Below, piece after piece: positions 33,250 through 45,227 of a stretch of DNA of 64,000 nucleotides. The stretch spans positions 95,355,890-95,419,889 of the forward strand of contig JAVMKO010000003.1 in the NCBI GenBank assembly GCA_032164245.1. The letters are read 5' to 3'. The translations under genes were made by a program, and so were the position numbers. How positions within the stretch are numbered: position 1 is the first letter of the stretch; each line of letters opens with the position of its first letter. The notes under the pieces were generated by a model, which searched no databases, was not told the DNA's origin, and saw only the letters and a list, made by a program, of their open reading frames with translations. The stretch is from Sternotherus odoratus. Its lineage: Eukaryota; Chordata; Testudines; Kinosternidae.

Positions 33250-33599
33250 ACTGTTTCACAACTGGCTGCATGCCTTTGGGAGAACTAAACTGTAACCAGA
33301 AGCTTCACACCTTTTGGGTTGCTCTATGGGAGAGGGTCGTGCTTAAGTAGCGGGGAGTCTGATGGTCAGTGCTGTGCCCAGAGAGGGCAAGCAGCTGGAC
33401 AATGAGTTCCAACATGTGGAGGGGGTACCAGACAGAAGATCTGCACCCTGAGAGTTTGCCGAGGGACCCAAGATTGGATCAGTGGCTGAACTCCATGCAG
33501 GCTCCAAAAGCTTAACACAACCCAGGGAATCCAGCGCACAGAGGCATGGATTCCCCTCACAACAATCCTAGTGAGAGGCCAGGAATCTGTCACAACTAT

Positions 33600-34262
33600 A
33601 AACTTGTGCTAAATTCACGCTCGTGTCTCCTGTGCCATTTCCTTCTATGGTCACCCTTTGGTCTGATTTCAGAACCTACATTGGAACAAATGACTTCTAT
33701 GGAGTAGTACTGGCACCACAGATCAGGGGTCAAAGACGGTTTATGAGAATGCTGTGGCTGGCTATATCCTTCTCCTACGCACAGCAGGGGACCTACTTGA
33801 TGCATAGGCCTTACAGAAACCATGTGTCGAGGTGCTGGCAGGAGACAGTGGGACCAGATGGCAGAGCAGAGGCCTACACATAGCCCACAAGATCACAAAG
33901 GGGAGATTGGGTCCTCTAGACCTAATCCAAATCCCATTATAATGAAAAAGGTGCAGTGGAAGGAGCTAAGAAAAAAGTTGATGAATTTGAAGGAGCACAC
34001 CCATTATTAATCTGAATTTCTTCTTTAAAAAAATAAAATACACGGAACCAAAAAGAGCCGATTCAGATTCATGAAATTCTGCTCAAAAAATTTCAAGATT
34101 AAAAAATCCTCCTGTTGGAACCAGAGAAAGGGCAGAGGTATCAAATAAGAAAATGCAGCCTATTGAACCTTGAAGGGAAAAGAGAAAAGGGGATTTAAAA
34201 AAAAAAAGAAGGCGCTAATAGTAGCCAAAGGGGGTAAGGGAAATATGAGGGCCTTTTACAAA
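33600..34262. other. Unassigned sequence
   Basis: No gene or recognised repeat. A short A run precedes the pogo-like element. Confidence 0.4.
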
Positions 34263-34264
34263 TA

Positions 34265-34547
34265 CAGTAGACTCTAGATTATCCAGGATTGGATTAACCA
34301 GGATGTTAAAAAGAATATGCGCAACTCGCAGGGCCGGCTCTGGCTTTGCTGCCGCCCCAAGCACACACACACAAAACCCCCACGAGGGCGCAGGGCAGCC
34401 AGTAAACCAACACCCCCTTCCCCCAGTGCAGGGTGGCTGGTGAACCAACCCCCACTCCCCATATTTCCTATGGATGTTGATTATCCGGGATTTTATTAAC
34501 CAGAATTATTTTTTTCCCTATCATCCTGGATAATCAAGAGTCTACTG
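34265..34547. mobile_element. pogo/Tigger-like MITE with TA duplication
   Basis: The 5' end 'cagtagactctagattatcc' and 3' end 'ggataatcaagagtctactg' are inverted, flanked by TA at 34263-34264 and 34548-34549. At 283 bp it has no transposase. The interior (about 34325-34450, 'cgcagggccggctctggctt', 'gccgccccaagcacacac') looks like a separate hAT-type fragment that inserted into it. Confidence 0.82.
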
Positions 34548-34549
34548 TA

Positions 34550-34869
34550 TATGAATTGAAAAAGCATCATCAGAAAAAAGGTAGGTCCATTAATCAATGA
34601 GGCAGTAGGGGAGGAAATTAATGATGACTTTAAAATGGATAAGATAATGAAACCTTTAACAATAAAAATAAAGACTCAAGACCATCTTTGAACTGCACAT
34701 CCCATGCTGTCTCTCCTGTCAATCAGCCAGGGACAAACAAATCCCTCCTCACTTCACACTCTCGTACCCTATTGCCATTGAGGGAAACTGGGAGGAGCAG
34801 CATCTGTGGCTCTGCGCCTGAGAAGAGAAAAGAATGGCAAATTGTGTTGCTAAATCCCATAAAACTCTG
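34550..34869. other. Unassigned sequence
   Basis: Nothing recognised between the pogo-like MITE and the CR1 remnant. Confidence 0.35.
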
Positions 34870-35900
34870 ACATTTTAAAGGTGGATCTCACAAAAAAATC
34901 AAATTTAAATTGACTTGGTATGAGCTCCGTCACCTGGACTGAAAACTGGTTGAAGGACCATATGTATGCAAGGCAGAGGTTGATATACTGAGCTGGGTTG
35001 CTGCAGGGATCTTTTAGGTCTGATCTTACTTAATATCTTGATTAATAATCTGGAAGAGGAGGCAAACAGAACATTAATGAAATTTGCAAATGACACTAAT
35101 CGGAGGGATGGGGACTGAGAATATCAGTGTGGACAGCAATAATACAAAGGGAACTAACGAGATTTAAAAGGTAGGCAGGAAATAAAAGGTGAGATTCAAA
35201 CTGGAAAATGAAAACTAATACATTGAGGAAAAATAATCAGAAACACGGATATTCATTGAGAAGGAGAAACCTGGAAAGAAGACATAGAGGTGACCATGAA
35301 CAACAAATTGAATATGACTTTGCAATGAGATGTGTCAGTATAAAAGGCCAAGGCAATTTGGGGCTGTATATGCAGAGGGATAATGTCAGAGCAGAGACGT
35401 GATAGTGTCTCTCTATATGAATCTGATGAGACTTCAGGTGGAATATTGGATTCATTTCTGGACACCTCCATACAAGTTGTAGACAAATTGGAGGAAGTTC
35501 AGAGAAGAGCAACAAAACTGATTAGTCAGGTGGAGGGACTGATTTATAAAGCCAAGTGACAGTTAATCATTGATATGATAAGCGTCTACAAATAGAGGAA
35601 GGGTGAATGGAGAGAACAAAGAGTAATTTCTTAGTGTTGTTCAATGTAGTAGAGCTAGAAATAAGGGAATGAAATTAAGAAAACAAAAATTTGGGCAGAA
35701 CATCAGAAAGATTTCTGAACTGTCAGACGTATTAGACTGTGGAATAATCTTCAAATGGAAGTGATAGAAACCCCATCACCTGAGGCATTTAAACAAGGCT
35801 GGATTAAGGTGTACTGCAGAGAAGAATTGTCCATTTGCAGGGGAGTGGCCTAGATGATCTAACAGGTTTTTTCCATTTTTAACTTTGGTGAACTTATGAC
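34870..35900 (+). mobile_element. CR1 LINE, degenerate 3' half
   Basis: The segment follows the order of a CR1 reverse-transcriptase C-terminal half and 3' end, on the + strand. Markers are 'ttaatatcttgattaataat', 'gaaatttgcaaatgacacta' (decayed FADDT site), 'ttcagagaagagcaacaaaa', 'gactgtggaataatcttc', 'cccatcacctgaggcattta' and 'ggcctagatgatctaacagg'. All frames are broken. It is 5' truncated, as usual for CR1. Confidence 0.72.
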
Positions 35901-38280
35901 TGCCTTGATATAGTGTTCTGTAATAGGTTCTCTCTAGGACTATCAGCATAAACAGGAACATATTTTGCAAGCGCCTGCACTATACATTGTATATGCCACA
36001 GTCCATGTGTAAAGTATAATTCTACAGTAAAAACTAACTAATTGAATGTGTCTCTACTAATGACAGTACCTGGTAGAGAATAGATTCATGAGCTGCCTTC
36101 ACACCAAAATATGTTCTTTTAACTCATGTGCTTTAGTGCAAAGCATTTGGTTTACTGTAAGGAAAGTAAGCTTTTCATTTGCTTTTTTTCACACAAGCCA
36201 CTTCTATTGGATTTCACATTTTGAGTACTCAAATCTTTATTTATTTGATGGGAATACAATGGAACTTGCTTATAGTGAACTCAGGTATGGTGAAAGTCCA
36301 TTTAGAGTGAAATGGAAAGAAAGCTCTTACTTGCTTCAGTGCATTGCAGTTTGTGCTATTGTGGTTGGTGCTAAAAAGTAATGGGAGGAGGGAGACATAA
36401 ATCAGTGTGTACATTTAAGAAAAAAATATATATCAAAATATTTTTGTTTTCTTTTACGGAAAAAAGTTACCTTATTAACATCTGCAATACATTTTTAACA
36501 GCTTGGCCACCTTTCCGCCATCCATGCAGAAAAAGGTCCCCTTTCATGAATGTCTACCTTGGTCTTTACAAAGAGAAACTGCTCCCAGATTCTTCCAAGG
36601 AGAACAAAGGGGTGAATGGTTTTTCGAAGTTCCCTGTCCTTCTCACATTCCCTGGGGACAGATACAGAGCTGAGGAAGGAGAAAAGCTTATAGAGAAGAA
36701 AGCCACTGTTTTGCTTTAATAAAAAGGTCGCAGTCTTATCATGTATAGATGCTCAAATGATGTATAGACAAAGGATGTTTGCAGGGAAGATTGCCATAGG
36801 CAAAACAGCAGATCTAATCAAAAGCTCTACACGCATGGATGTAGCCAGCCTCTGGGAAAGGAAAGAACTTGCAGCACAGAATCTGGAATGCTTCTTCTAT
36901 CATTCAATGAGGAAGACATTGTAGCTCAAGAAAAACTTCGTTGTTTTGGGAAGGAGAGAGGTCTAAGCACCACGTTAACACCTTGGCGTGCCTGTGATAC
37001 CTTACGCTTTAACATACTGTGTTTTTACATCAGTTTTCTCTGATATGTTCAGAAGCATGTATCGCCCACTGTCTTACGTCACTGAACCCAGGAAAGTGTT
37101 ACGACATGGAGGTCATACAAAAACCAGTTCTGTTGTATGAAATAAATTACCTATACAAATATGTAAAATATATATATATAATTAACCTTTGAAACGCTGG
37201 CATTTTCAAAACTGTGAGACAAATGAATGTATACGTCCTCAGGCTCCAAAAGATTAATAAAAGTTCAGACACAACTTAATAAGAGTAAAACCATTCTCAG
37301 TTACAGTTGCCACAGAGCTCTTACCTCATTCCACTCAGCATAGTGCACTAACCCAGGTGTCTCAGAATAGCTGGTGTTCTCCCACTTGCTGTACTGCAAT
37401 AACTGGAAACAATGAAAGAATAAAGGAAACATCCTAAAGGTACTATGGCAGCCGTAACTCATTTTGTTAATTTGTTCTTCAGCCTTTGGGGGGTTATCTA
37501 ACTGCATCGGCATTTATGCTGTACTCATTGCAGAAGCAGAAACAGAACATAATGTCTGTAAGCAATCACTCTGTTCACTCTGCTTGTATGTCTCTTTCTT
37601 CTGCCCTTCATCCATTTTATCTCACTGGCAGACAGCGCAAGGTGCCTCAGTGTGGGCGGGACACTGTTTCCAGGCTTGCTCCCTGCCTTTTGAGTCTCTC
37701 CTTCTTCTTCCAGTCACCCGGTTCATGTTCAAATGAGCAGAAAAATAAACCCCACCCATAGGTACATTGCTGAGGCAAAAATGAAGAAAGGAAAAGGGAG
37801 AGATGATCAGAAAATGGGAGAAGGGCTGATGAAATGTGCCTAGAACCCATGGTAAAACAGGCTTGGCATGGGTGATTAGGCTCAAAAACTTCCACAACTC
37901 TAATGAAGGAAGTGGCTTCAGGAGGGAGGCAGGAAGCGGGCCCAGATGGTGTGCTTTCTGTAGTCAATTTTCTTGCCATTTCTCCACTGATTATGCACAT
38001 CCCTGTGGTATCTCAATTGAAAACAATGGCAGAGACTGAGGTACAGAATAGCCTAGGGGATTGTGACAGGCCTGTCGAAACTTTAACTTCCAGATAATCT
38101 AGTCCAGGTTAGGAGCAAAAGTAGTTACCCCCTGAGGTTACTTGCTGGCCTGTGTGAAATGAATTGGTGTCTCAGGATCTTTGTTCCTAGTAGATCTCCA
38201 CATAAAAAATAAAATACTAACTATTATAACTTGCAACCTTGGGAGCAGTCTCACCAGATACTCCAGGACTAAATTGAGAC
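35901..38280. other. Unassigned sequence
   Basis: No gene or recognised repeat. AT-rich; several open frames of 90-120 codons are present on both strands but none has a domain, signal peptide or credible start context. A short TA run lies near 37168-37181. Confidence 0.4.
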
Positions 38281-38283
38281 TCA

Positions 38284-38861
38284 GGGTACGTCTACACTTA
38301 TGATTAAAGACCAGTGAGTCTAGGGCTTAAATTCAGCCGGAGCCCACTGGATCAGAGTTCCAGTAAATATTTTCAAACCCACAGGAAGCACAGGAGTTCG
38401 GGACTTGGGGCTTCAGTCCTGTGGGAGGCATTGGGGCTAGGGCCTTCATCCTCACAGTGTGCACCAGGGCTGAAGCCCCGAGCCCTAGTATGCACACCGG
38501 GGACTGAAACCCGGAGCCCCAGTGCCTCCCTCCCCCTCTTGTGTGGCTAAAGCCTGAATAAGAGGGGAGGGGGACTCCGGGAAATGATCTTTGAGAATTT
38601 AAGCCCTTCCTGGGTGTCCTGTGCCAGCTGACTTAGGCAAAGGGACTCAGGCTAAGAGGCTGTTTAATTGAGGTACAGATGTTTAGGCTCAGGCAGGCGC
38701 CTGGACTCTAGGATCCTGCAAAGGGTGTGGGGGGTAGGGTGAGCCCAGAGCTTGGGCTCCAGCCTGAGCTTGAATATCTACTCTGAAAATAAACAATCCC
38801 ATAGGCTGAGTCAGCTGACACAGACCAATTGCAGGTTTTTAACTGTAGTGTAGGCATACCC
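38284..38861. mobile_element. Harbinger-type MITE with a probable internal insertion
   Basis: The 5' end 'gggtacgtctacactta' and 3' reverse complement 'gggtatgcctacactacag' are inverted. The right half carries the family's internal motifs ('gagcccagagcttgggctcc', 'gctgagtcagctgacac'). The left half (about 38330-38570) contains an unrelated palindromic segment ('gctgaagccccgagccctag' and 'gactgaaacccggagcccca'), suggesting a nested repeat. Confidence 0.65.
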
Positions 38862-39657
38862 ACAGTAGCCTTCTACTGTTATTGCCCTGACCAAGTAAAG
38901 ACTTAGAGGCTTATCTTTATGTACTTCTGTAGTCCAACTGATTTCTATAGGACTATCTGCAGTGTATTAAGTTCAGCGAGTGGATAAACGGTTGCAGGAC
39001 TGAGGCTTAATTGTGGTCTCTCCAAAAAATGGTTTGAGACAGTGAGGAGAAACCTAGAGTGTGGGAAAGATACCTCGATTATATCTGTTCCGTAAATAAA
39101 TGAAGCCCTTAATTCTGTAGGGATATTAAACTGGTACCTTCCTTGAGCAGTAAAATGGGAGGAAAGTTAAAAAATATTTAAACAGTTGACCTTCCATTGT
39201 CTTCCATTTGTTTTTATGTTAATAAATGACAATGGCATCTCATTATATCTAATATCCTATTGTAGTTTGTTTTGCAGAGACCAGCAATAATTTATTAAAG
39301 TTTATTACTATTTGCGTTCATCATTTTAAAAGAAAAGAATTACATCTAGTATTGTCCCCCTTCCTTTGTATAATTAAATTACTGTTACCCTCAACTATTG
39401 CATGCTCTGCTACCTAAGAATGTCCTTCCTGTCACAAATTCTCTCCAAAGTGCACCATAAAATAAAGATTAACTGATGTACGGATAACCATTGTAAGTGG
39501 ACGGGGAGGGTTTTAACAAAACAGAGGGGGGGGGGGGGAAATGCAGCCTCTACAGCAATATGTGGTCTTTAAATCTAGTCAGTAAATACTTAAGAGAAAT
39601 AGAAAGAAATTAAAAGTAAAAATTAATCTTTGTAATCGCCACTAGGTACACCAAGAG
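38862..39657. other. Unassigned sequence with poly-G run
   Basis: No gene or recognised repeat; a G run of about 14 lies at 39524-39538. Confidence 0.4.
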
Positions 39658-39667
39658 ATATGCCTGA

Positions 39668-39794
39668 AAAAAGGGGTGCTGGAACAATTTATATAGTGGG
39701 GGTGTGGACAGCTATTGAATCAAACTGTAAACTCTGTGTGTGATGGAAACCACTTCAAGTCAAGGGGTACAGCAGCACCCTTAGTTCCAGCACC
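39668..39794. mobile_element. Short hAT-like MITE with 8-9-bp duplication
   Basis: The termini 'ggggtgctggaac' and 'gttccagcacc' are inverted. The flanks share TATGCCTGA (39659-39667 and 39795-39803), close to the 8-bp duplication of hAT elements. It is 127 bp with no coding capacity. Confidence 0.78.
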
Positions 39795-39924
39795 TATGCC
39801 TGATAATGTTCTTGGGAGGAATGAATAATTAAATGGACTGGCAAAAACTAAAGTTTATCCAGGATGGATGTCACAATTAACGCAGCTGGGCCCTTGACAG
39901 AGATGCTCAAAAAACGGAGTGAAG

Positions 39925-40135
39925 CAGTGTGGCCTAGTGGATGTGACACTGACCCAGGAGATGACTGAACTGCTGCTGTGTGACCTTGGACAAGTCACAT
40001 CCCATCTTTGCCTCTGTCTCCCCTCCTACCGTCTGTCTTGTCTATTTAGTCATAATACTATCTCTTACTGTGTGTGTGTATTACAAACATGCTAGTACAA
40101 GGGGTTGTAGACACTAATGTAATGCAAATAATTTA
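39925..40135 (+). repeat. MIR-type SINE
   Basis: The core reads 'agtgtggcctagtggatgtg', 'gctgtgtgaccttggacaag', 'tcacatcccatctttgcctc', with a decayed right part. + strand. Confidence 0.8.
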
Positions 40136-40376
40136 ATACCATTTTCTGAGTTAACCTAGAGGAGTCTTAGCAGAGGGTAAGTAGAACCACAGGAGAAAAA
40201 AAGATGGAAAAGCTTATACATCTAGATGAGTATTTTTAACTTACTTTGGGATGAAAATAGGACCTCCATGGGCAACAATGCCCTCTTCTCTGTGACTTCA
40301 GACATTATATCCCACAAGTCACTTTTCAACCTTTTGGACAACAATGTTTTCCACTGTTATTTTTCACTGCAGTCAG

Positions 40377-40379
<3 letters not shown>

Positions 40380-40452
<73 letters not shown>
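40380..40452 (+). repeat. Composite TA/TG microsatellite
   Basis: About 18 TA units are followed directly by about 18 TG units. Such composite runs arise by TG to TA decay or the reverse and are often length-variable. Confidence 0.95.
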
Positions 40453-40453
<1 letters not shown>

Positions 40454-40499
40454 CCCTGCACCGGCCCCTATAAAGCAACATAATTATAACTATAATTAG

Positions 40500-42580
40500 G
40501 GGGTTCCTTTTTATTTTAATGAACAGGCAGGTGAATCAAGTCTGAGTATCAGGTGACGTGTTTCTAAACATTTGTTAAGTATCATTTTAATTCCTGCTTT
40601 TTCATACAAAGTCAGGCGATTTCTGTAGAATCATTCAGCTCAATATTTCCTGAATAGTGGCAAAAATGACGTTCAGAAAGTTTAACTGTGAAAACCTGAG
40701 TGGAACAAAACACACGGCTTCCCCCTTGTGTCAGTTACTATGGTCTCCTGCGGCTTGGAGGTGAGGAGCAAGTTGTCGGGTGTTTTGTGTGTGTGGGTGT
40801 TTTTTAAAACAATGCACGAGTAAACAGGGTAGAAGTAGGAATGCATGTGCACTAAGGATTTATGATGACGTTTGGAGCCGACTGCTTCAAATTTGCGCGC
40901 TGTAGCTTGAAGCATTGCACAAACTCTTGGTCTGCTGACTGCCTCCCTAGCTCTGAAATCCAAGCCCACAGAGAGTGATTTGGAAAGCCGTTTTCTCAGC
41001 CTTCTCTCTCGCTGGCTCTGTTTTGCGGGGTACTCGCTTTTGGTGCTTTTAGTTTTTTAAACAAGGCGTGCACATTTAAAAAAATCACATAGCATTTTTA
41101 ATCAACACGTATTTCCTTCCAGGACCCTGTGATCCTCTATTGATTCCCATTAAAATGCTTTTCTTTTTCTTTGCCCCCTCTGCCGATCGAATTTCAGATC
41201 AGCCAGGATATGCAACTAACCTTCCGGCACAACTGAACTCAACTGACTCAGAGAGATCAAAAGGCTTGATGCATTCATTAAAATTTAGCACAGCCGAGGC
41301 AGGATCTTTAATGCCAGCTCTCCTTTTGCATTTGCAATTAAAGTGGCGGGGGGGAGAGAGATTCTTATTGTTTTATTTTTATTTTTTGCAAGTGTTCTTG
41401 CTTTTGATTTGCAACTGGGGGGTGGGGGAGTTGGAGGGGGAATGAGAACAAAAGAGACAGATCTTTTTACCCAAGGATGACGTCAGTTTGATTTTACTGA
41501 CAACTATTGATGCATGTGGAGCAATTGCAGGCAGATCCCCCACCCCCTGCCTCTTGCCACTTTGAAGGGGAAACAATAATGTTAACAGGGCGAAATATGC
41601 ATCGTTGCAAATCTGAGGGCTTAAACACTTAACTTGATCAACTCCTGGTCACTTTGCAAGGGGTTTTAAATGCTTATTTGCTCTATGATCTTTATTAGGG
41701 CGGAAAACAAGTAGCAGAGGGAGGGAACTGGAACAGCTAATAGGCACAGAGCAGAGAGAAGGCTTCAACCTAGGAATGTTGTTCATTACACCAGGCTAGG
41801 AGAGGACACAGTAAGAGAAAATAGTCCCTGTTTCCCAGCTCCCACGGGGTGCCCTCCTTCCCCTTTGGACGGCCAGGGCAGGGGTGTTTTTGAGATGCAC
41901 GGGAGCTGGGGGAGCGCTCTGGACTTTTTGGAGGAGAGCGGGTGAGTGGGTGCGGAGTCCTAGCTCGCTTGGTCTGTGCATGTGAGTTAATGGTGTAAGG
42001 ATCCACTGATCCTGTGATTGCGTGCGATTCTGCCTCGCTCACTCTCCGGGCTGCAGCAGAGAAATAGATTGAACTGGAGGAGCAACCCGGCAATGCGCAA
42101 AGCCCGGGCTGGATCTCGCTGGCACACGGAACGCTGGACGGGGCTGCTCTGTTCTCTGGGAGTGAAGGGGGGGGGAGAGAGATTATTCTCTTACCTGAAA
42201 CTTTTTCCTTGACCTTAAGGAGAGGCGGGTAAGAGGAGAGCTTAGTTTATAAACAGAAAACGAATCCAAGTAGGTTAAAATCGGTTGTGCCTCCCATTGC
42301 AAATCCACCAGAGCTTCAAGACGTGAGCACTTAGAGCCAGGGACTTTTCCTATTAATTCCTTCAGACTCAGGGTTGCTTCTGCACCCCGGCGGGGATCAC
42401 ACTCCCTCTGCCTGCTGAAGGTAAAGTAATTGACAGCTGTGTGTCCACTGGCCGTCCCCCTTTGCAAGGATGCTCTGAGCATATCAAAAATGGTGCCAAA
42501 ACCTCTTAAAAGTTTGATTTTAAACACAGTCAGCTGATCTGTCTTTATCCAGATATCCTGCACTTCTTAAAAGACATCTA
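40500..42580. promoter_or_regulatory. Repeat-free, CpG-richer block: candidate promoter or conserved regulatory region
   Basis: This 2-kb stretch holds no repeat family I recognise, unlike nearly everything around it. CpG sites are visibly more frequent (for example 'tttgcgcgctgtagc', 'ttttgcggggtactcgct', 'aacccggcaatgcgcaaagc'). It carries a perfect cyclic-AMP response element at 41478-41485, several AT-rich homeobox-like motifs ('cattaaaatttag', 'ttaatcaaca') and poly-purine patches. I could not place an exon: open frames on both strands lack known domains. It could be a 5' exon and promoter, a distal enhancer, or simply unique DNA. The call rests on contrast with neighbours. Confidence 0.3.
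41478..41485. promoter_or_regulatory. Perfect CRE palindrome
   Basis: The sequence TGACGTCA is the consensus site for CREB/ATF factors. One chance occurrence per 65 kb is expected at even base composition, and fewer with CpG depletion, so the site alone proves little; its position in the repeat-free block gives it some weight. Confidence 0.35.
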
Positions 42581-42599
42581 ATAGGGGGAAAGGCAGTGC

Positions 42600-42790
42600 T
42601 GTCTGATAGTGAGCGCACAGAATCAGAAGATGTGTGTTCTATTTCCACCACCTAGTGTGACTTTGGGCAAGTCATACCCCTCTGTTCCTCAGCTACCCCA
42701 TCTGTAAAGCTGGGATCATTTTACGGACCTACTCAAATTGCTTTAAGAGCCTTGGCTAAAAGATGCAGTGTAAATTCCCAAAACGATACA
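42600..42790 (+). repeat. MIR-type SINE
   Basis: Core motifs 'ctagtgtgactttgggcaag', 'tctgttcctcagctacccca' and 'tctgtaaagctgggatcatt' followed by 'aaattgctttaagagccttg'. + strand. Confidence 0.82.
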
Positions 42791-43440
42791 TATCTCTCTA
42801 GAGAGAGAACACAGACAGTCTGATTTGGATACCATGAACCATGTATTTTTACAAATTGTATAAAAGATCTGAACTCCTACTGACTTCAAATAAGGTCACT
42901 CAGCATTTCTCAGGATCAGGCCTTTCATGCTTGTAAGAGGTTGTAAGAGCCTGACCACGCTGGAGACCAAAGAATTGTACTGATCCCTGGAGCATATACA
43001 GTATGGCAGTACTAGTGCAAGCAATCCCACTGTCCTTCCATGCTGCCTCATGTTCAGATGTTTTCTGGAGGAATTTCCTCCAGGAATGAAGGTTAGTTCA
43101 GTGTCTGCCCTTTTAAGCCCTGGACTCTTTATTTAGAATGCAAACAAGCATTTCAGTTGATGCCATTGAGTTTTGTGACATGGACATCTGTCTACAGGAA
43201 ACTGGAGCTAAACTACTACAGCCCTGATCCTGGAAAGATGTATATGTCTCTGCGGTGGTAAGTAGTCTGCCTGATTTCACCATAAATTAGCAAATGGACT
43301 TGAGGTGGTAGTCAGTACCACTCACCTGAGCCTTTCAGTTGCCTTTACACACATACCTTCAGCTGTGCAGCATTTCCTTCATGAAATGACAAGTATATAC
43401 CTTGCTGGCTGTTTTACTATTTTTCACAGTTAAGGTGTGG
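42791..43440. other. Mostly unassigned
   Basis: A short palindromic-repeat fragment ('aactcctactgacttcaaat', 'atcaggcctttcatg') lies at 42868-42935. Otherwise nothing is recognised. Confidence 0.4.
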
Positions 43441-43615
43441 TTCATAGAATATCAGAGTTAGAAGGGACCTCAGGAGATCATCTAGTCCAACCCCCCACTC
43501 AAAGCAGGACCAATCCCCTTTTTGCCCCATACCCCTAAATGGTACCCTCAAGGATTGAGCTCATAACCCTGGGCTTAGCAGGCCAATGCTCAAACCACTG
43601 AGCTATTCATCCCCG
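43441..43615 (-). repeat. tRNA-headed SINE with CR1-like tail
   Basis: On the - strand the head reads 'aatagctcagtggtttgagc' (A box TAGCTCAGTGG) and 'gggttatgagctcaatcc' (B box), like a tRNA gene. It is followed by a short body and a tail ending 'ctaactctgatattctatga', the CR1 3' end. The tail would let CR1 reverse transcriptase copy it. This combination is typical of turtle SINEs and supports the lineage call. It is a full-length copy. Confidence 0.85.
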
Positions 43616-45156
43616 CATCATGTGTATCTGTGATTTAGACAAGGGTACATTTTACTAATTATAAAGAGACTTTATTTGTCCTAATTTTCATAAGCAGCCA
43701 ACTTTCATAATTTTATTGAGATTCTCTTTGGATTCGGTGATTTGGATTTTGGCTTTTTTTTTTTCAAGCCTCAGCTCCTGGAGTAAAGTGATTATTATGT
43801 GAGAATCTCAGCTTTCATTTAAAAGAAGAAAGTATGTTTCTAGATCTCATGGTTGCAGAAAAAACTTGAAAATGTGACAGGTATAATCTATGGCTCAGAA
43901 ACTAAAAAGAACTCCCAATACATTATGATTTTTTAAATCTCATTTTTTGGTGCTGACTCATGATGGGGTTGGCAATAGTGCATATGAAATGGGCACAAAC
44001 AGACTTGCACAATTTAAATGAGTCCTTGTTTTGCTCCCTATAAAGGTGCAAGTGATGTATTTTTAGGGCTAACTAAACTACAACTATGTCCCAAATGATA
44101 TAAGGAAGGTTATGTCTGTCTTTACTAAATTACTCTTCCCTGCATCAGCCCCCTGCCCTTTTTTGCATTATGTAGATGTCGTTTTGACCTTTTTGGGTTT
44201 CCATATAGTGGCTAAATTATATGTATTTTATCGAAATTATTACATGTATGCAAAACATATTTTACAAAATGTACAGTCCAGTGTTTTTCCCTTACTATTT
44301 GCTATAGGCTTCAGCCCTTTCAACTGTTTGCAATAGGGCAGATCTCCAGGAACTTTTTGACCTCTGTTTCTCAGGCTCATCCATGCAGAATATGTTGCTG
44401 TTCTGTTCATTGTGTGCAAGAGGAGACGGCTGTTTAAACAGGTAAACTCTGTGTTTATTCGTAGTTCCCCATTATCATCGTATAACCTGTTATATATTTC
44501 CATCTGCAATTCTCTCTCTATTGAATGAATTCTCCCTATTTTTACTATGTGAGCATGTTCATCCCTTACAATGCTGTCTCCTCAGTCTTGCTGTCACAGC
44601 CAGAGCAAAGATCTCTCCCTCCCCCTCCCCCCCCCCCCCTTCAGCACTTGGTTGCAATGGATGTTGCTATATTGTAGGCTTGCACTGCTGACATAAGCAG
44701 TTTGAAGCATCTGTCTGTTGACCACCTGGAGCTCTCTGCCATTGCATTCATATTTCCCACTCTCTGGTACCTCGTTGTTTAGCTGTTTGCAATTTCTTCT
44801 TTTTAACAGGTCAGCTAGTTTTATGGTAGGAGTTCACTTCCTTGCTGCCATAGCAGCAGTTTCCAAAGATGCGGCATATGGGTCCTGTGAGTTTTTCAGG
44901 AATTCTGTTCCATCTCAGAGCTAGCAATGATCTGCTGCAGCCCTACTTTTCAGAGACTTTGTCCACACTGGGAGAAACCGTATTGTGTTAGAAAACATGT
45001 TAACTAACCCAGTGTTAAATAAGGATTTGCCCTTAGTATGGATAAGAATAGATGTGCTTATAAAGGGGAGGTTGTTTTAAATATTTTGCTTTTTCTTAAG
45101 AAGTTGAGCTTTACAGATAAAAAACTAAAGCCCAAAAAGAGGGGGGCTGTACTTTA
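43616..45156. other. Unassigned sequence
   Basis: No gene or recognised repeat. A C run lies near 44623-44639. Open frames of 60-90 codons show no domain. Confidence 0.4.
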
Positions 45157-45227
45157 TTTTATGTTGAATCAACAGCATGTTGTCAGAATCAGTATCAACG
45201 TAAACATTATGTTGTCCATTCTGTCAT
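45157..45227 (+). repeat. Direct repeat, left copy (71 bp)
   Basis: This 71-bp segment ('ttttatgttgaatcaacagc', 'atgttgtcagaatc', 'gtaaacattatgttgtcca') recurs at 46578-46648 in the same orientation with three substitutions and no gap. Confidence 0.93.

Larger units (their letters stand above)
32437..33594. mobile_element. Solo LTR with 5-bp duplication ACTAT, carrying nested insertions
   Basis: The unit starts TGTGATGAATTGGGG and ends TCTGTCACA, and is flanked by ACTAT at 32432-32436 and 33595-33599. At 1158 bp it is long for an LTR because it contains a fragment of a palindromic repeat (32740-32835, 'gaagtgagctatagctcacg') and a TG microsatellite (33208-33248). No retroelement coding sequence adjoins it. 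Confidence 0.8.

Noticed and set aside
41140..42563. Exons in the repeat-free block (frames at 41140-41445, 42018-42212, and - strand 41770-42093 and 42183-42563)
   Set aside because: None has a known domain, and none is bounded by convincing splice sites in a matching phase. The region is reported only as a candidate regulatory block.
43441..43615. A tRNA gene on the - strand
   Set aside because: A and B boxes are present, but the sequence continues into a CR1-like tail and the B box is imperfect; it is a SINE.
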